Assembly (NCBI GenBank): GCA_046329575.1
Contig: JAXLUJ010000004.1
Coordinates: 1-64,000 of the forward strand
Length of the DNA: 64,000 nucleotides
Direction of reading: 5' to 3'
Source: UBA1941 sp046329575
GTDB lineage: Bacteria; Bacteroidota; Bacteroidia; Chitinophagales; LD1
This document shows, one piece after another, positions 8,474-17,259 of this stretch. The position numbers and the translations under genes were made by a program. Within the stretch, counting starts at the first letter, position 1. Every line of letters begins with the position of its first letter. The notes under the pieces were generated by a model. The model was not told where the DNA came from. It ran no database searches and worked only from the letters and a program-made list of their open reading frames with translations.

Positions 8474-9568
8474 TTGAAAGTTGTATTGCTGGAACCTTTC
8501 TTTTCGGGTTCGCATAAAACGTGGGCACTTGATTTTGCCAGGCATTCCACGCACTCCGTTGAAATTTTAAGCATGCCGGGGGTGCACTGGAAATGGCGTA
8601 TGCATGGCGCTGCAGCTCATTTCGCACGGTCAATTGAAAATACTTTCCAAGCGCATCAAATTGACCGCATCCTAACTACCGATATGATGGATGTGGCGCA
8701 ATTCCGCGGATTGTTACCCCCTCAGTTTCGGCATATTCCTGTCTTGATATATATGCACGAAAATCAGTTGAACTACCCATGGTCTGCAACCGACCGGGAT
8801 GTGCCACTCCAACGCGATCAACACTATGCTTACATTAACTTCAGCAGCGTTCTGGCTGCCGATGGCGTTGCTTTTAATTCATTCTATCACCAACGCGCCT
8901 TTCTTAATGCCCTTCCCGGTTTTCTTCAATCCTTTCCTGATTTTAACCTCAACGAAACTTTAGATAAAATAAATCGAAAATGTACCGTACTGCCCTTGTC
9001 GCTTTCCTTGCCAAACGATTGGACTTCTGAACAAAACCAAGCCGATCCTCCTTTAATTCTTTGGAACCACCGATGGGAATACGATAAACAACCCGAGGCC
9101 TTCTTCGCTTTGCTGGAACGCGTGAAAGCGGCGGGTATTCCTTTCCGGCTCGCTGTGCTTGGTAAGTCAAATCCAAAATATCCGAAGATTTTTGATGAAG
9201 CACGCAATACATTTAAGGAAGAGATGGTTCATTGGGGTTTTGTGGAAAGCCGCAACCATTATTTTCATTGGTTAAAACAAGCACAATTCCTTCCGGTTAC
9301 TTCCATTCAGGATTTTTTTGGCGGAAGTATTGTAGAGGCTATTTCGTATGGCGCCATGCCACTGCTACCCAACCGACTTGCCTATCCTGAGCATGTTCCT
9401 TCGGAATGGCATTCATATTGTTTGTACGAAGAAGGAGAGCTGCTCACGAAGTTCATTACTCAACTTCGGAATAAAGCCGTGGGCGAGCCAACTGCTTTAG
9501 CCGAATTTGTGAAAAAGTACGATTGGAAAAATCAAATCGGTAAATACGATGAATGGTTGCAAGCTTAG
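8474..9568 (+). CDS. tRNA-queuosine alpha-mannosyltransferase-like glycosyltransferase (DUF3524)
   Basis: 364 residues from a TTG start at 8474. The N-terminus (LLEPFFSGSHKTWALDF, then ILSMPGVHWKWRMHGAA and HFA) is the hallmark of the DUF3524/QTMAN family, whose animal member adds mannose to queuosine in tRNA-Asp. YMHENQLNYPW and the C-terminal GT-B half (LILWNHRWEYDKQPEAFF, VTSIQDFFGGSIVEAISYGAMPLLP) are also family features. The bacterial members are not functionally settled, so the tRNA substrate here is inference from the family. It overlaps the convergent LuxE-like gene by four bases at 9565-9568. Confidence 0.8.
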   Translation: MKVVLLEPFFSGSHKTWALDFARHSTHSVEILSMPGVHWKWRMHGAAAHFARSIENTFQAHQIDRILTTDMMDVAQFRGLLPPQFRHIPVLIYMHENQLNYPWSATDRDVPLQRDQHYAYINFSSVLAADGVAFNSFYHQRAFLNALPGFLQSFPDFNLNETLDKINRKCTVLPLSLSLPNDWTSEQNQADPPLILWNHRWEYDKQPEAFFALLERVKAAGIPFRLAVLGKSNPKYPKIFDEARNTFKEEMVHWGFVESRNHYFHWLKQAQFLPVTSIQDFFGGSIVEAISYGAMPLLPNRLAYPEHVPSEWHSYCLYEEGELLTKFITQLRNKAVGEPTALAEFVKKYDWKNQIGKYDEWLQA

Positions 9569-10533
9569 TACATCAAGTTACAACCCCGAACGTCAGTATG
9601 ATCTAACCTCCCGATTACTTCGAAAGTAGTTCCTTGAATGCGACCGGCATCTTCAGTAGCAATAAAGGAACACGAAAAGTAATTCGCCAAATCAATAATG
9701 TTCAATGCACCCGAACCATCCTTTCTTAACAGGCAGAGCGGGTCGCTGGAATCACGCACCAATACACGCATCCAGGGCTGACACTGAAAAATTCCTTCTC
9801 CTTTTGAATAAGCCTGAGAAAGTAGTTCCGTCATTCCATATTCCGAATGAATCTGTTTCACACCGAAAGACTTCTTCAAAATTCCATGAACTTCATCGCG
9901 CGTCAGTTCTGCCCTTCTTCCTTTCATGCCGCCGGTTTCCATAATTATACAATCGGAAAGATCTTGAGGGAAGGTTGCAGCAAAATCGAGCAAGGCATAC
10001 GTAACGCCTAAAAGGAATGGCCGTTTACCGGCCTGACGCACTTTTAAGATGGCTTCAGTCAATTTTTGAAAATCATCTTTAAAGAAATCGGAAGCTTCGC
10101 AATTACTTTTTCGAATCAGTTGCTCCGTCATATAAAGAAGCGAAGAAGTACCGCGTTCCATATAGGAAGGCAGCAACGCCAGTATGCCATACTGTTCCAC
10201 ATTTCCATAAAAGTTTTCAAAGCCTTTCAGGAAACTGGTTTCGTAAAAAGCAAGCGATTCCACTTCATGCTTAGAGGGTAAACCTCCACCGGTAGTGCTG
10301 CTTTCAAATGTCTTTTCAATTAAAATTTCCGTAGCTGCTATGCGGTGAGTTTTGAAAAAGCTTACCGGCAAAAATGGGATGTCGTAAAAGGAACCAACAC
10401 GGGCCGGATTTCGGCCAAGTGAGTTACAAAACGCTCTGTAGATTGCAATCCGTTCGTATTGGAAAGCAAAAACCTCCAAAGCTGCAGATTCAAAGTTAGC
10501 CTCAGTTACTTCCCAAAACCTTGCATTCGTCAA
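9565..10533 (-). CDS. LuxE/PaaK-type acyl-protein synthetase family enzyme
   Basis: A 322-residue member of the ANL-type LuxE family, which activates acyl groups with ATP and passes them to a protein or other acceptor. Visible family features are IPFLPVSFFKTHRI (about 52-65), the glycine/serine nucleotide loop FESSTTGGGLPS (about 75-86), LALLPSYMERGTSSLLYM, and the C-terminal HSEYGMTELLSQAYS (about 236-250), equivalent to the adenylate-forming YGxTE motif. In other Bacteroidota such proteins are found beside fatty-acid or surface-glycan genes; here the neighbour is only convergent. Substrate unknown. Confidence 0.75.
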   Translation of the reverse strand: MTNARFWEVTEANFESAALEVFAFQYERIAIYRAFCNSLGRNPARVGSFYDIPFLPVSFFKTHRIAATEILIEKTFESSTTGGGLPSKHEVESLAFYETSFLKGFENFYGNVEQYGILALLPSYMERGTSSLLYMTEQLIRKSNCEASDFFKDDFQKLTEAILKVRQAGKRPFLLGVTYALLDFAATFPQDLSDCIIMETGGMKGRRAELTRDEVHGILKKSFGVKQIHSEYGMTELLSQAYSKGEGIFQCQPWMRVLVRDSSDPLCLLRKDGSGALNIIDLANYFSCSFIATEDAGRIQGTTFEVIGRLDHTDVRGCNLMY

Positions 10534-10637
10534 TTGAAAATATTTGCCGCCAAAATACGTTTCTGGCTTAACTCTATTCTAAAATTCCTCATTCTCAAAA
10601 TGTGTTTTTCTGTGAATTTTAACTTCCTTCGTACAAC

Positions 10638-11156
10638 ATGCGGTCATTTTTTTCTTATAGTTTATTAGTTGCCATGGTTGCAGGATTGGCTTCCTGCATC
10701 AGCCCGCAGCAATACCCAAACGAACCGCATATCGAATTTTCAAGGTATTCAGTGGCTCAGGGCGTTGATCAGCAACCACTTTCGGTGTATCTTAACTTTA
10801 CTGATGGCGATGGCGATATTGGAGTGAGTGATGATGTGGAACCGGGAAAGTCCTATAGTTTCTGCAATCCGCCCGACTCGGGAATGATTTCTGACGCGGC
10901 TTATTCAATATTTTTCAGAAATACGAAAGACAGTTTCTGCCTTACCCCTTATAAACTTCCATACATCAGCCCGCAAGGAAAATATAAATCGCTGAAAGGG
11001 GAGATTGAACTAAAACTTACCGCCAGTTGTAAAATTCAGTGTCAAAGTTCACCTTGTACCGATTCGGCCCGCTACCAAATTGTGATGCGCGATAGAGCGG
11101 GACATGTCAGCAATACGATTATCACACCTCCAATTTTAATTACGGGTTGCCAGTGA
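10638..11156 (+). CDS. Small lipoprotein, function unknown
   Basis: 172 residues. The N-terminus is a lipoprotein signal peptide: MRSFFSYSLLVAMVAGLASC, with lipobox LASC and the acylated Cys at residue 20. The mature part has an acidic DGDGDIGVSDD stretch that may bind calcium, and four cysteines in CKIQCQSSPC and nearby. It is short and beta-rich in appearance. The stop codon overlaps the start of pyrD, so it is probably translated with it. I do not recognise a functional family. Confidence 0.7.
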   Translation: MRSFFSYSLLVAMVAGLASCISPQQYPNEPHIEFSRYSVAQGVDQQPLSVYLNFTDGDGDIGVSDDVEPGKSYSFCNPPDSGMISDAAYSIFFRNTKDSFCLTPYKLPYISPQGKYKSLKGEIELKLTASCKIQCQSSPCTDSARYQIVMRDRAGHVSNTIITPPILITGCQ

Positions 11157-12199
11157 ATACGTATCCGCTCATAAAACCCCTTTTATTCCGCATGGATCCC
11201 GAAAGGGCACATCACCTCATCATTTCAGCACTTAAGAACCCCTTTCTGTCTTCCATGGTTCCGGTTGTGGAAAGCGCACCTTGTTGTAAACGGGAATGTT
11301 TTGGCCTGCAATTCCCGAATCCGGTAGGATTGGCTGCCGGTCTCGATAAGAATGGTGAAGTAATTGACGGTTTTGCAAGAATGGGATTCGGATTTGTGGA
11401 AATCGGCACTATTACTCCTAAACCGCAGCCCGGTAATCCACAGCCGCGATTATTTCGTTTACGAAACGATGAAGCCATCATCAATCGTATGGGCTTCAAT
11501 AATGTTGGAGCTCTGGAGGCCGCGCGAAATCTGGGTCGTAGAAAATCGTCGGTTATTGTTGGCGGAAATATCGGTAAGAACAAGTCAACAGAAAATGCGG
11601 ATGCGGCATCTGATTACGAAATTTGTTTCCGCACCTTGTTTGATTTAGTCGATTATTTTGTTGTGAATGTGAGCTCCCCTAATACGCCCGGGCTGAGGGA
11701 ATTACAGGAACGCGATGCACTGGAAAGAATTCTGAGCCGCGTGCAAAACCTGAATCAAAGCTATCAACATCCTAAACCCATTTTGCTAAAAATTGCTCCT
11801 GATCTTTCCATCGAACAAATGGAAGAAATTGTGGCCATAGTGAACGAAACGCAGATCAATGGCGTTATTGCGACAAATACTACCATCAGCCGTAGAAGAC
11901 TGCCGCACTATTTGCCTTCTGAAATCGAAAGATATGGTGCAGGAGGACTGAGCGGCCGTCCACTCACAAAAAAAGCAACTGAGATTATTACTGAGCTGGC
12001 ATTTCTCTCAAAACGAAAAATTCCTATTGTGGGTGTGGGTGGAATCATGACCGCCAATGATGCGCTCGATAAATTTCGCGCAGGAGCCGCTCTCATACAA
12101 TTGTACAGCGGATTCATTTATCATGGTCCTCAGTTAATTCGGGAGATTTGCGAGGCGCTTCCTTCGCTGGTAAAAAATCAAAGCGAAATTGTACCCTGA
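11153..12199 (+). CDS. pyrD: Dihydroorotate dehydrogenase, quinone-dependent (class 2)
   Basis: 348 residues from GTG 11153, which overlaps the previous stop (GTGA); a TTG at 11147 is the alternative. It oxidises dihydroorotate to orotate in pyrimidine synthesis, passing electrons through FMN to quinone at the inner membrane. Class 2 features are the N-terminal membrane-associating helices (PLLFRMDPERAHHLIISAL), NPVGLAAGLDKNG, the catalytic-serine segment NVSSPNTPGL, and the phosphate-binding motifs GGLSGRPL and IVGVGGI. Length matches the family. Confidence 0.95.
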   Translation: MNTYPLIKPLLFRMDPERAHHLIISALKNPFLSSMVPVVESAPCCKRECFGLQFPNPVGLAAGLDKNGEVIDGFARMGFGFVEIGTITPKPQPGNPQPRLFRLRNDEAIINRMGFNNVGALEAARNLGRRKSSVIVGGNIGKNKSTENADAASDYEICFRTLFDLVDYFVVNVSSPNTPGLRELQERDALERILSRVQNLNQSYQHPKPILLKIAPDLSIEQMEEIVAIVNETQINGVIATNTTISRRRLPHYLPSEIERYGAGGLSGRPLTKKATEIITELAFLSKRKIPIVGVGGIMTANDALDKFRAGAALIQLYSGFIYHGPQLIREICEALPSLVKNQSEIVP

Positions 12200-12222
12200 A
12201 AATTGAAAACTAGCGTATCATT

Positions 12223-13176
12223 GTGCGCTTGGAAAACACTGCTACTACCGAATTTTATGCCCATGGCAAATTGCTGATCACCGGCGAATACTTTGTGCTG
12301 GATGGCGCTGAAGCACTCGCTATTCCTACTCGTTTTGGTCAGCGTATGCAAATTCGCCCTCTTTCAGGAAACGATAATTTGTTGTTTTGGGTGGCCTTGA
12401 ACAATCAAGGTCAACCCTGGCTAAACCTTACTTTCGATCTCACCAATTTTGAATGCCTGAATAGTGACGGCAAAGAGGCCATGATGTTGTCGAAAATTCT
12501 ACGTGAAGCGATGAAACAGTGTGCTCAGAATCCTTTTGCCGGAAAGGCAAATTATGCCATACAAACGCGTCTTGAATTTCCAAACGCCTGGGGGTTAGGA
12601 AGCAGCAGTACGCTGATGTACCTCATACAACAACTCACCGGCGCTGATGGCATTTCCCTGTTGAGAAATACTATGGGCGGCTCAGGCTACGATGTAGCCG
12701 CCGCAGGCGCTTCACAGCCTATTGTTTATAAAATAGAAAACGGAAAACCGGCGTGGGAAGAAGTGCGCTTCGCTCCTGAATTCGCAGCGGCTCTTTTTTT
12801 CGTTTATACCGGAAAAAAACAATTGAGCAGCAGCGGCATTTCCCATTATCGCGAGAATGTTCGCCAAAAATCGGAGGTGATCGCAGAACTCAACACCATC
12901 ACCCGCCAGATGTTATTCGCCACATCGCTTCAAGAGTTTGAAGCGGGAATGGTCCGTCATGAACAATTGGTTGGCGATGCTTTGCAAATGCAGCCGGTGA
13001 AATCGCTTTTGTTTTCCGACTTTTGGGGCGAAGTGAAATCGTTGGGCGCCTGGGGCGGTGATTTTGTAATGATGACGCACCGCGGCAGCGAAAAAGAACT
13101 TACGGATTATTTACTTACCAAAAATCTACAAACCGCATTCAGCTTTAACGATATGATTTTTCAACCGAACACCTGA
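12223..13176 (+). CDS. GHMP kinase of the GYDIA type, likely mevalonate pathway
   Basis: 317 residues from a GTG start. GHMP signatures are GKLLITGEYFVLDGAEALAIP near the N-terminus, the ATP loop WGLGSSSTLM at about residues 124-133, and MGGSGYDVAAAGAS, the motif that names the GYDIA group. It opens a three-gene run with diphosphomevalonate decarboxylase and a mevalonate kinase-like gene, all in the same direction. Since a recognisable phosphomevalonate kinase is otherwise absent here, this protein is the natural candidate for that step, but its substrate is not demonstrated by the sequence. Confidence 0.75.
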   Translation: MRLENTATTEFYAHGKLLITGEYFVLDGAEALAIPTRFGQRMQIRPLSGNDNLLFWVALNNQGQPWLNLTFDLTNFECLNSDGKEAMMLSKILREAMKQCAQNPFAGKANYAIQTRLEFPNAWGLGSSSTLMYLIQQLTGADGISLLRNTMGGSGYDVAAAGASQPIVYKIENGKPAWEEVRFAPEFAAALFFVYTGKKQLSSSGISHYRENVRQKSEVIAELNTITRQMLFATSLQEFEAGMVRHEQLVGDALQMQPVKSLLFSDFWGEVKSLGAWGGDFVMMTHRGSEKELTDYLLTKNLQTAFSFNDMIFQPNT

Positions 13177-13203
13177 ATTTACTAACTACAATTCGAATAC
13201 TAA

Positions 13204-14253
13204 ATGAAACCAATAACCACATCGTGGCGTAGCCCATCAAATATTGCACTGGTAAAATACTGGGGCAAGCACGGCAACCAGTTACCTAATAATCCTTCTG
13301 TAAGTTTTACTCTCGATAAATGTTATTCTGAAACCAACTTCACCATCGCAGAACGCGAAACGAAGGGAAGCGATATTGAATTGCGTTTTTATTTCGATAA
13401 AAAGGAAAATCTGGCCTTCCGTCTTAAAATCTTAAAATTCTTCGAAAGCATTGCGAAAGAATTCCCTTTTCTGTCGAAATATTCATTGCGCATCGATTCT
13501 ACCAATTCGTTCCCACACTCTTCAGGCATCGCCAGTTCAGCATCGGCGATGAGCGCATTGGCGCTCTGCCTTTGTGAAATGTCAGAAAAGTTAAGCACTA
13601 AAAAGAAGTTAGATAAAGACGCCTTCTTGAAACGTGCTTCTTACTTTGCGCGATTGGGTTCGGGCAGTGCGGCACGATCGGTTTTTCCGATGCTTTCGAT
13701 TTGGGGCGAAACCCGGGGATTTAAGAAAAGCAGCGATGAAGTGGCCATAGGCGTAGGAGATGAGCTGCATAAAGTTTTTCGAAATTATCAGAACTCGATT
13801 CTTATTGCCAGCAGTGCTGAAAAAAAAGTATCGAGCCGGGTAGGGCACGCATTAATGAAAACCAATCCTTTTGCCCGCACCCGTTACCGTCAGGCCGAAG
13901 CAAATCTGAAATTGCTGATGCCGGCGCTAAAAAGCGGCGATTTGGAAACTTTTGGGAAAATTACAGAAACAGAAGCCATGACACTTCATGCGCTGATGAT
14001 GTGCTCTGATCCAAACTTCATTTTAATGACTCCAAGCACTTTGGCCATGATTGCCAAAATCAAGGATTACCGCGAACAAACGAAGTTGCCATTATATTTT
14101 ACGTTGGATGCCGGGCCAAACATTCATTTGCTGTATCCTGAAAAATTCAAATCGAAAATCGTTCCTTTTATTCAGGAAGAGTTGAGTGAACATTGTGAAG
14201 ACGGCCGTATTATCTGGGACAATGTTGGTAAGGGACCGGTGAAAGTGAAGTGA
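13204..14253 (+). CDS. mvaD: Diphosphomevalonate decarboxylase
   Basis: 349 residues. The N-terminal SPSNIALVKYWGKHGNQLPNN is diagnostic for the enzyme that decarboxylates mevalonate diphosphate to isopentenyl diphosphate using ATP. The ATP loop SSGIASSASAMSALAL, the catalytic segment RLGSGSAARSVF and the C-terminal LDAGPNIHLLY (with the conserved Asp-Ala-Gly-Pro) are all present. Some Bacteroidota and archaeal relatives act on mevalonate or its monophosphate instead, so the exact substrate is not fixed. It sits 27 bases after the GYDIA kinase and touches the next gene. Confidence 0.88.
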   Translation: MKPITTSWRSPSNIALVKYWGKHGNQLPNNPSVSFTLDKCYSETNFTIAERETKGSDIELRFYFDKKENLAFRLKILKFFESIAKEFPFLSKYSLRIDSTNSFPHSSGIASSASAMSALALCLCEMSEKLSTKKKLDKDAFLKRASYFARLGSGSAARSVFPMLSIWGETRGFKKSSDEVAIGVGDELHKVFRNYQNSILIASSAEKKVSSRVGHALMKTNPFARTRYRQAEANLKLLMPALKSGDLETFGKITETEAMTLHALMMCSDPNFILMTPSTLAMIAKIKDYREQTKLPLYFTLDAGPNIHLLYPEKFKSKIVPFIQEELSEHCEDGRIIWDNVGKGPVKVK

Positions 14254-15179
14254 TGGCAAAAAAGCGAAACAGCTCTTTCAAAAAATTTCCGGGGAAATTG
14301 CTGTTGTTTGGGGAGCATCTCATCAACCGCGGCGCCAGGGCATTGGCCGTTCCTTCTCATTTGTTTGAAGGCCATTTTCAATGGAATAAAGTAGCGGCCA
14401 ATGATACGGCCATTCAATCTTCAAATGAACTGCTGAAACTGGCCAACTATCTGGTTTTTGATGATAAGCTGGCTGAGCGATATGACACTACCCGCTTGCT
14501 TACTGATATTGAAAATGGATTGTATTTCGAATCAACCATTCCGCAAGGCTATGGCATGGGCAGTTCCGGGGCTTTGGTAGCCGCAGTTGCCGAAAGCTAC
14601 CGAAAGCAGCCATTGAAAAAAAATGACTGGACGGCGGTGAAAACCGAATTGGCCAACATAGAACGTTTTTTCCATGGAAAAAGCTCCGGATTGGATCCTT
14701 TGGTTTCATTTTTAGAGAAGTCGGTGATTATTGAAAAGGCAGAGGTGAAGGAAGTTTTCGATTTGAAAACTTCAGAAAAGCCAATGATACGAGCCTTTCT
14801 AATTGATACCGGAATGCAGCGCCAAACCGCACCTTGGGTTGATTTATTTCTGAAAAAATGCGGTGAACCTTCATTTGAAAAAATAGTGGATGGATCGTTG
14901 GTGAAGGCCAGCGACATCTGTATCCAAAGTTTTCTCAATCAAAAGTACCCGCAGTTCTGGAAATCGCTGCAAGTGCTTTCGCAAATGCACTATGATGCCA
15001 TGCCCGAATTTATTCCGGAACCATTCCAAGAGGTTTGGCAAACCGGCTTGCGAACCGGCGAATATTATCTCAAAATTTGTGGTGCTGGTGGCGGCGGCTT
15101 TATTTTGGGATTTTACCGCAATCAAAATGAGATCGTACTACCCGGCTCAATTCGGGCTATTCCTGTATTGCGGTTTTAA
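14253..15179 (+). CDS. Mevalonate kinase-like GHMP kinase
   Basis: 308 residues from ATG 14253, which overlaps the mvaD stop by one base (TGATG); a GTG at 14250 is an alternative. GHMP motifs are FPGKLLLFGEHLINRGARAL, the ATP loop QGYGMGSSGALVA at about residues 91-103, FHGKSSGLDPLVSF with the catalytic Asp region, and the C-terminal KICGAGGGGFILGFY. Position and motifs fit mevalonate kinase, giving phosphomevalonate for isoprenoid synthesis together with the two genes before it. Related kinases are hard to separate by eye. Confidence 0.75.
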   Translation: MAKKRNSSFKKFPGKLLLFGEHLINRGARALAVPSHLFEGHFQWNKVAANDTAIQSSNELLKLANYLVFDDKLAERYDTTRLLTDIENGLYFESTIPQGYGMGSSGALVAAVAESYRKQPLKKNDWTAVKTELANIERFFHGKSSGLDPLVSFLEKSVIIEKAEVKEVFDLKTSEKPMIRAFLIDTGMQRQTAPWVDLFLKKCGEPSFEKIVDGSLVKASDICIQSFLNQKYPQFWKSLQVLSQMHYDAMPEFIPEPFQEVWQTGLRTGEYYLKICGAGGGGFILGFYRNQNEIVLPGSIRAIPVLRF

Positions 15180-15211
15180 GGCAGTTTTTGTAACTTCCGC
15201 CTCACTTTTTA

Positions 15212-17032
15212 ATGAAGCGCATTCTCTACTTCTTTTGTATTGGTTTTATGGCATTTACGGCAACAGCAAAAGCGCATGCCGGCAAGAAGGAACGCGACCC
15301 AAAAACAGATGAGAAGCGCAAGAAGATACTGAAGGGCCTGAACAAATCATTCCAATTTTTAGCCTATCTCAACTACAGCGACCGGCGCGTTGACCGCCCG
15401 TTAGATGGTATTGGCGTTTTTGAAGCTTTTCGTGGAAAAACAATCAACCGCGTAGATGTGCGGGTGCTTTATCCCTATGGAATCAATCTCGACTCGCCAA
15501 ATGTGTATCATCCTACCAAATTTCAAAAGTTCGCCAACAGTACGCAGTTCAGAACCAGAAATTGGGTGATTGAAAATGAACTGCTTTTCCATCCCGGCGA
15601 AGAAGTAGATCCTATTGCCATGGCCGATAGCGAGCGGAATCTTTGGGCAAAGAATATCTACAAGGATGTAAAGTTTGTAGTTACGATGATCGATTCTAAT
15701 ACGGTTGACATTACCGTACTGATCCGCGACAAATTCAACTGGAGCATTGCCAGCAATATCGACTATGATAAATTCACTTTAGGCGCTGAAATGCGCAATG
15801 TGCTTGGGCTTCCGCATCAGATCGGAGCCTATCTTTCCCTCAATTTCCGCCCCGATAATTTGTACACCGTTTCCGGTACCTATAGCTACAACAACATTAA
15901 ATCTTCGTTCATTGATGCTACGGCCTACGGTTCATATGATAAATTCCAGCAGGGTGGGGGCATTAGCATCAAACGAAAGTTCTTTTCATCCAAACCGCAA
16001 TGGGCCGGTCATTTCAAGTTTAACTATTACAATCAAAATCAATCAGCGCCTGCGCTGCTTTCCAACCCCATACCCACAAAGGTGCAGTATAATACCGTTG
16101 ATTTCTGGATGGCCAAATCATTCAAATTTCCGGGCGCCTTTGGTGAGCGCTTTCCCATGCTGCGGCTTATAGGTTCTACGCGTTTTTATCGGATCGACTA
16201 TGTACGCCGCCCTTATATGCACAACGAATCGCGATCGCAGAATTTTGTAGATCAAACTACTATGTTAGGCAGTATCGGTTTTGCGCGCTGGGACTATTAT
16301 GTTGATCACCGCGTTTATGGGCTGGGACCGGCAGAGTATTTTACAAAGGGGCTGAATGCCGCGCTGATAGCGGGTTTCCAGCAAGATGAAGAATTGCAGG
16401 AACGCTTCTATTCCGGCTTTGCGTTGGAATACGGAAAGTTCTTCAACAAAACCGGATATCTGCTAACACAAGTGAAATATGGCGGTTTTTCAAAACCAAA
16501 GGAATACCAACAAGTATTGTTACAATGGAAGAACAACTTCTACACCCTGCCAATGAAAATGGGCAAATGTCATGTGCGTCAGTTTTTCACTACCGACATC
16601 AATTTGGGTTTCAACCGGCCGTATGGAAAGGAAATAGTGGTGAACCAATACAACGGGATCACCGGATTGTATAGCACCAGCCTTCGTGGCGCGCGCAGTT
16701 TTGCCTTTAACTATGAAGTAGATTTTCTGGCTGATTTCAAGGTGTTGGGATTTAACAGCAGCGTTTTTGTTTTTAGCGATCTGGTTTTATTGCAGCAGGC
16801 CAGCGTAAAAAGCAATTATTTTCAATCGTCAGTTGGCTTCGGTTTGCGGCTGCGGAACCTCAACTTTGGTATCGACTTTTTACAAATCATGTTTGCCTAT
16901 TATCCTAACCTGAACGTACCGGAAGCGCGCCAGTACAACGTTTTAGGCAACTATCTCAACGATCGCCTTCCGGCGCGTAACGACCTTTTCCTGCCGAATA
17001 TTTTGGGGTTAGACATCACAGAAACCAAGTAG
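15212..17032 (+). CDS. Outer-membrane beta-barrel protein with POTRA-like N-terminus
   Basis: 606 residues. A signal peptide (ILYFFCIGFMAFTATAKAHA) is followed by a Lys/Glu-rich linker. A POTRA-like stretch comes next: GKTINRVDVRVLYPYG, then VIENELLFHPGEEVDPIAMADSERNL, then NIYKDVKFVVTMIDSNTVDITVLIRDKF. From about residue 170 onward there are alternating aromatic-rich strands as in an Omp85/BamA or surface-antigen barrel. It is probably inserted in the outer membrane. Specific role unknown. It is 32 bases after the mevalonate kinase-like gene and before a new promoter. Confidence 0.7.
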   Translation: MKRILYFFCIGFMAFTATAKAHAGKKERDPKTDEKRKKILKGLNKSFQFLAYLNYSDRRVDRPLDGIGVFEAFRGKTINRVDVRVLYPYGINLDSPNVYHPTKFQKFANSTQFRTRNWVIENELLFHPGEEVDPIAMADSERNLWAKNIYKDVKFVVTMIDSNTVDITVLIRDKFNWSIASNIDYDKFTLGAEMRNVLGLPHQIGAYLSLNFRPDNLYTVSGTYSYNNIKSSFIDATAYGSYDKFQQGGGISIKRKFFSSKPQWAGHFKFNYYNQNQSAPALLSNPIPTKVQYNTVDFWMAKSFKFPGAFGERFPMLRLIGSTRFYRIDYVRRPYMHNESRSQNFVDQTTMLGSIGFARWDYYVDHRVYGLGPAEYFTKGLNAALIAGFQQDEELQERFYSGFALEYGKFFNKTGYLLTQVKYGGFSKPKEYQQVLLQWKNNFYTLPMKMGKCHVRQFFTTDINLGFNRPYGKEIVVNQYNGITGLYSTSLRGARSFAFNYEVDFLADFKVLGFNSSVFVFSDLVLLQQASVKSNYFQSSVGFGLRLRNLNFGIDFLQIMFAYYPNLNVPEARQYNVLGNYLNDRLPARNDLFLPNILGLDITETK

Positions 17033-17179
17033 AATTCCCGTCATGGAATTGTCATTTTGATTTTTTGAAGTGTGGAATTACAACAGCCGTTGCTCTTTAC
17101 CGTTGATGTGCTACAAGAATGTTGGGAAAAGTTTTCAAATAGTTATGCACCGCCTGATTCAAAAAATTCATTTAAGAAG

Positions 17180-17209
17180 TTGGCAGACTACGTGAAAAAT
17201 CTATTTTTG
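17180..17209 (+). promoter_or_regulatory. Bacteroidota-type promoter for the exbB operon
   Basis: TTGG at 17180-17183 and TATTTTTG at 17202-17209 are separated by 18 bases and match the -33 TTG and -7 TAnnTTTG boxes of the Bacteroidota housekeeping sigma factor. Transcription would start near 17216. The leader just before the exbB ATG is A-rich (AACAAAAACAAAAAAAAC) with no Shine-Dalgarno. Confidence 0.65.
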
Positions 17210-17259
17210 ACATTCTCAAATACATAATCCTACATTTCAAAAACAAAAACAAAAAAAAC

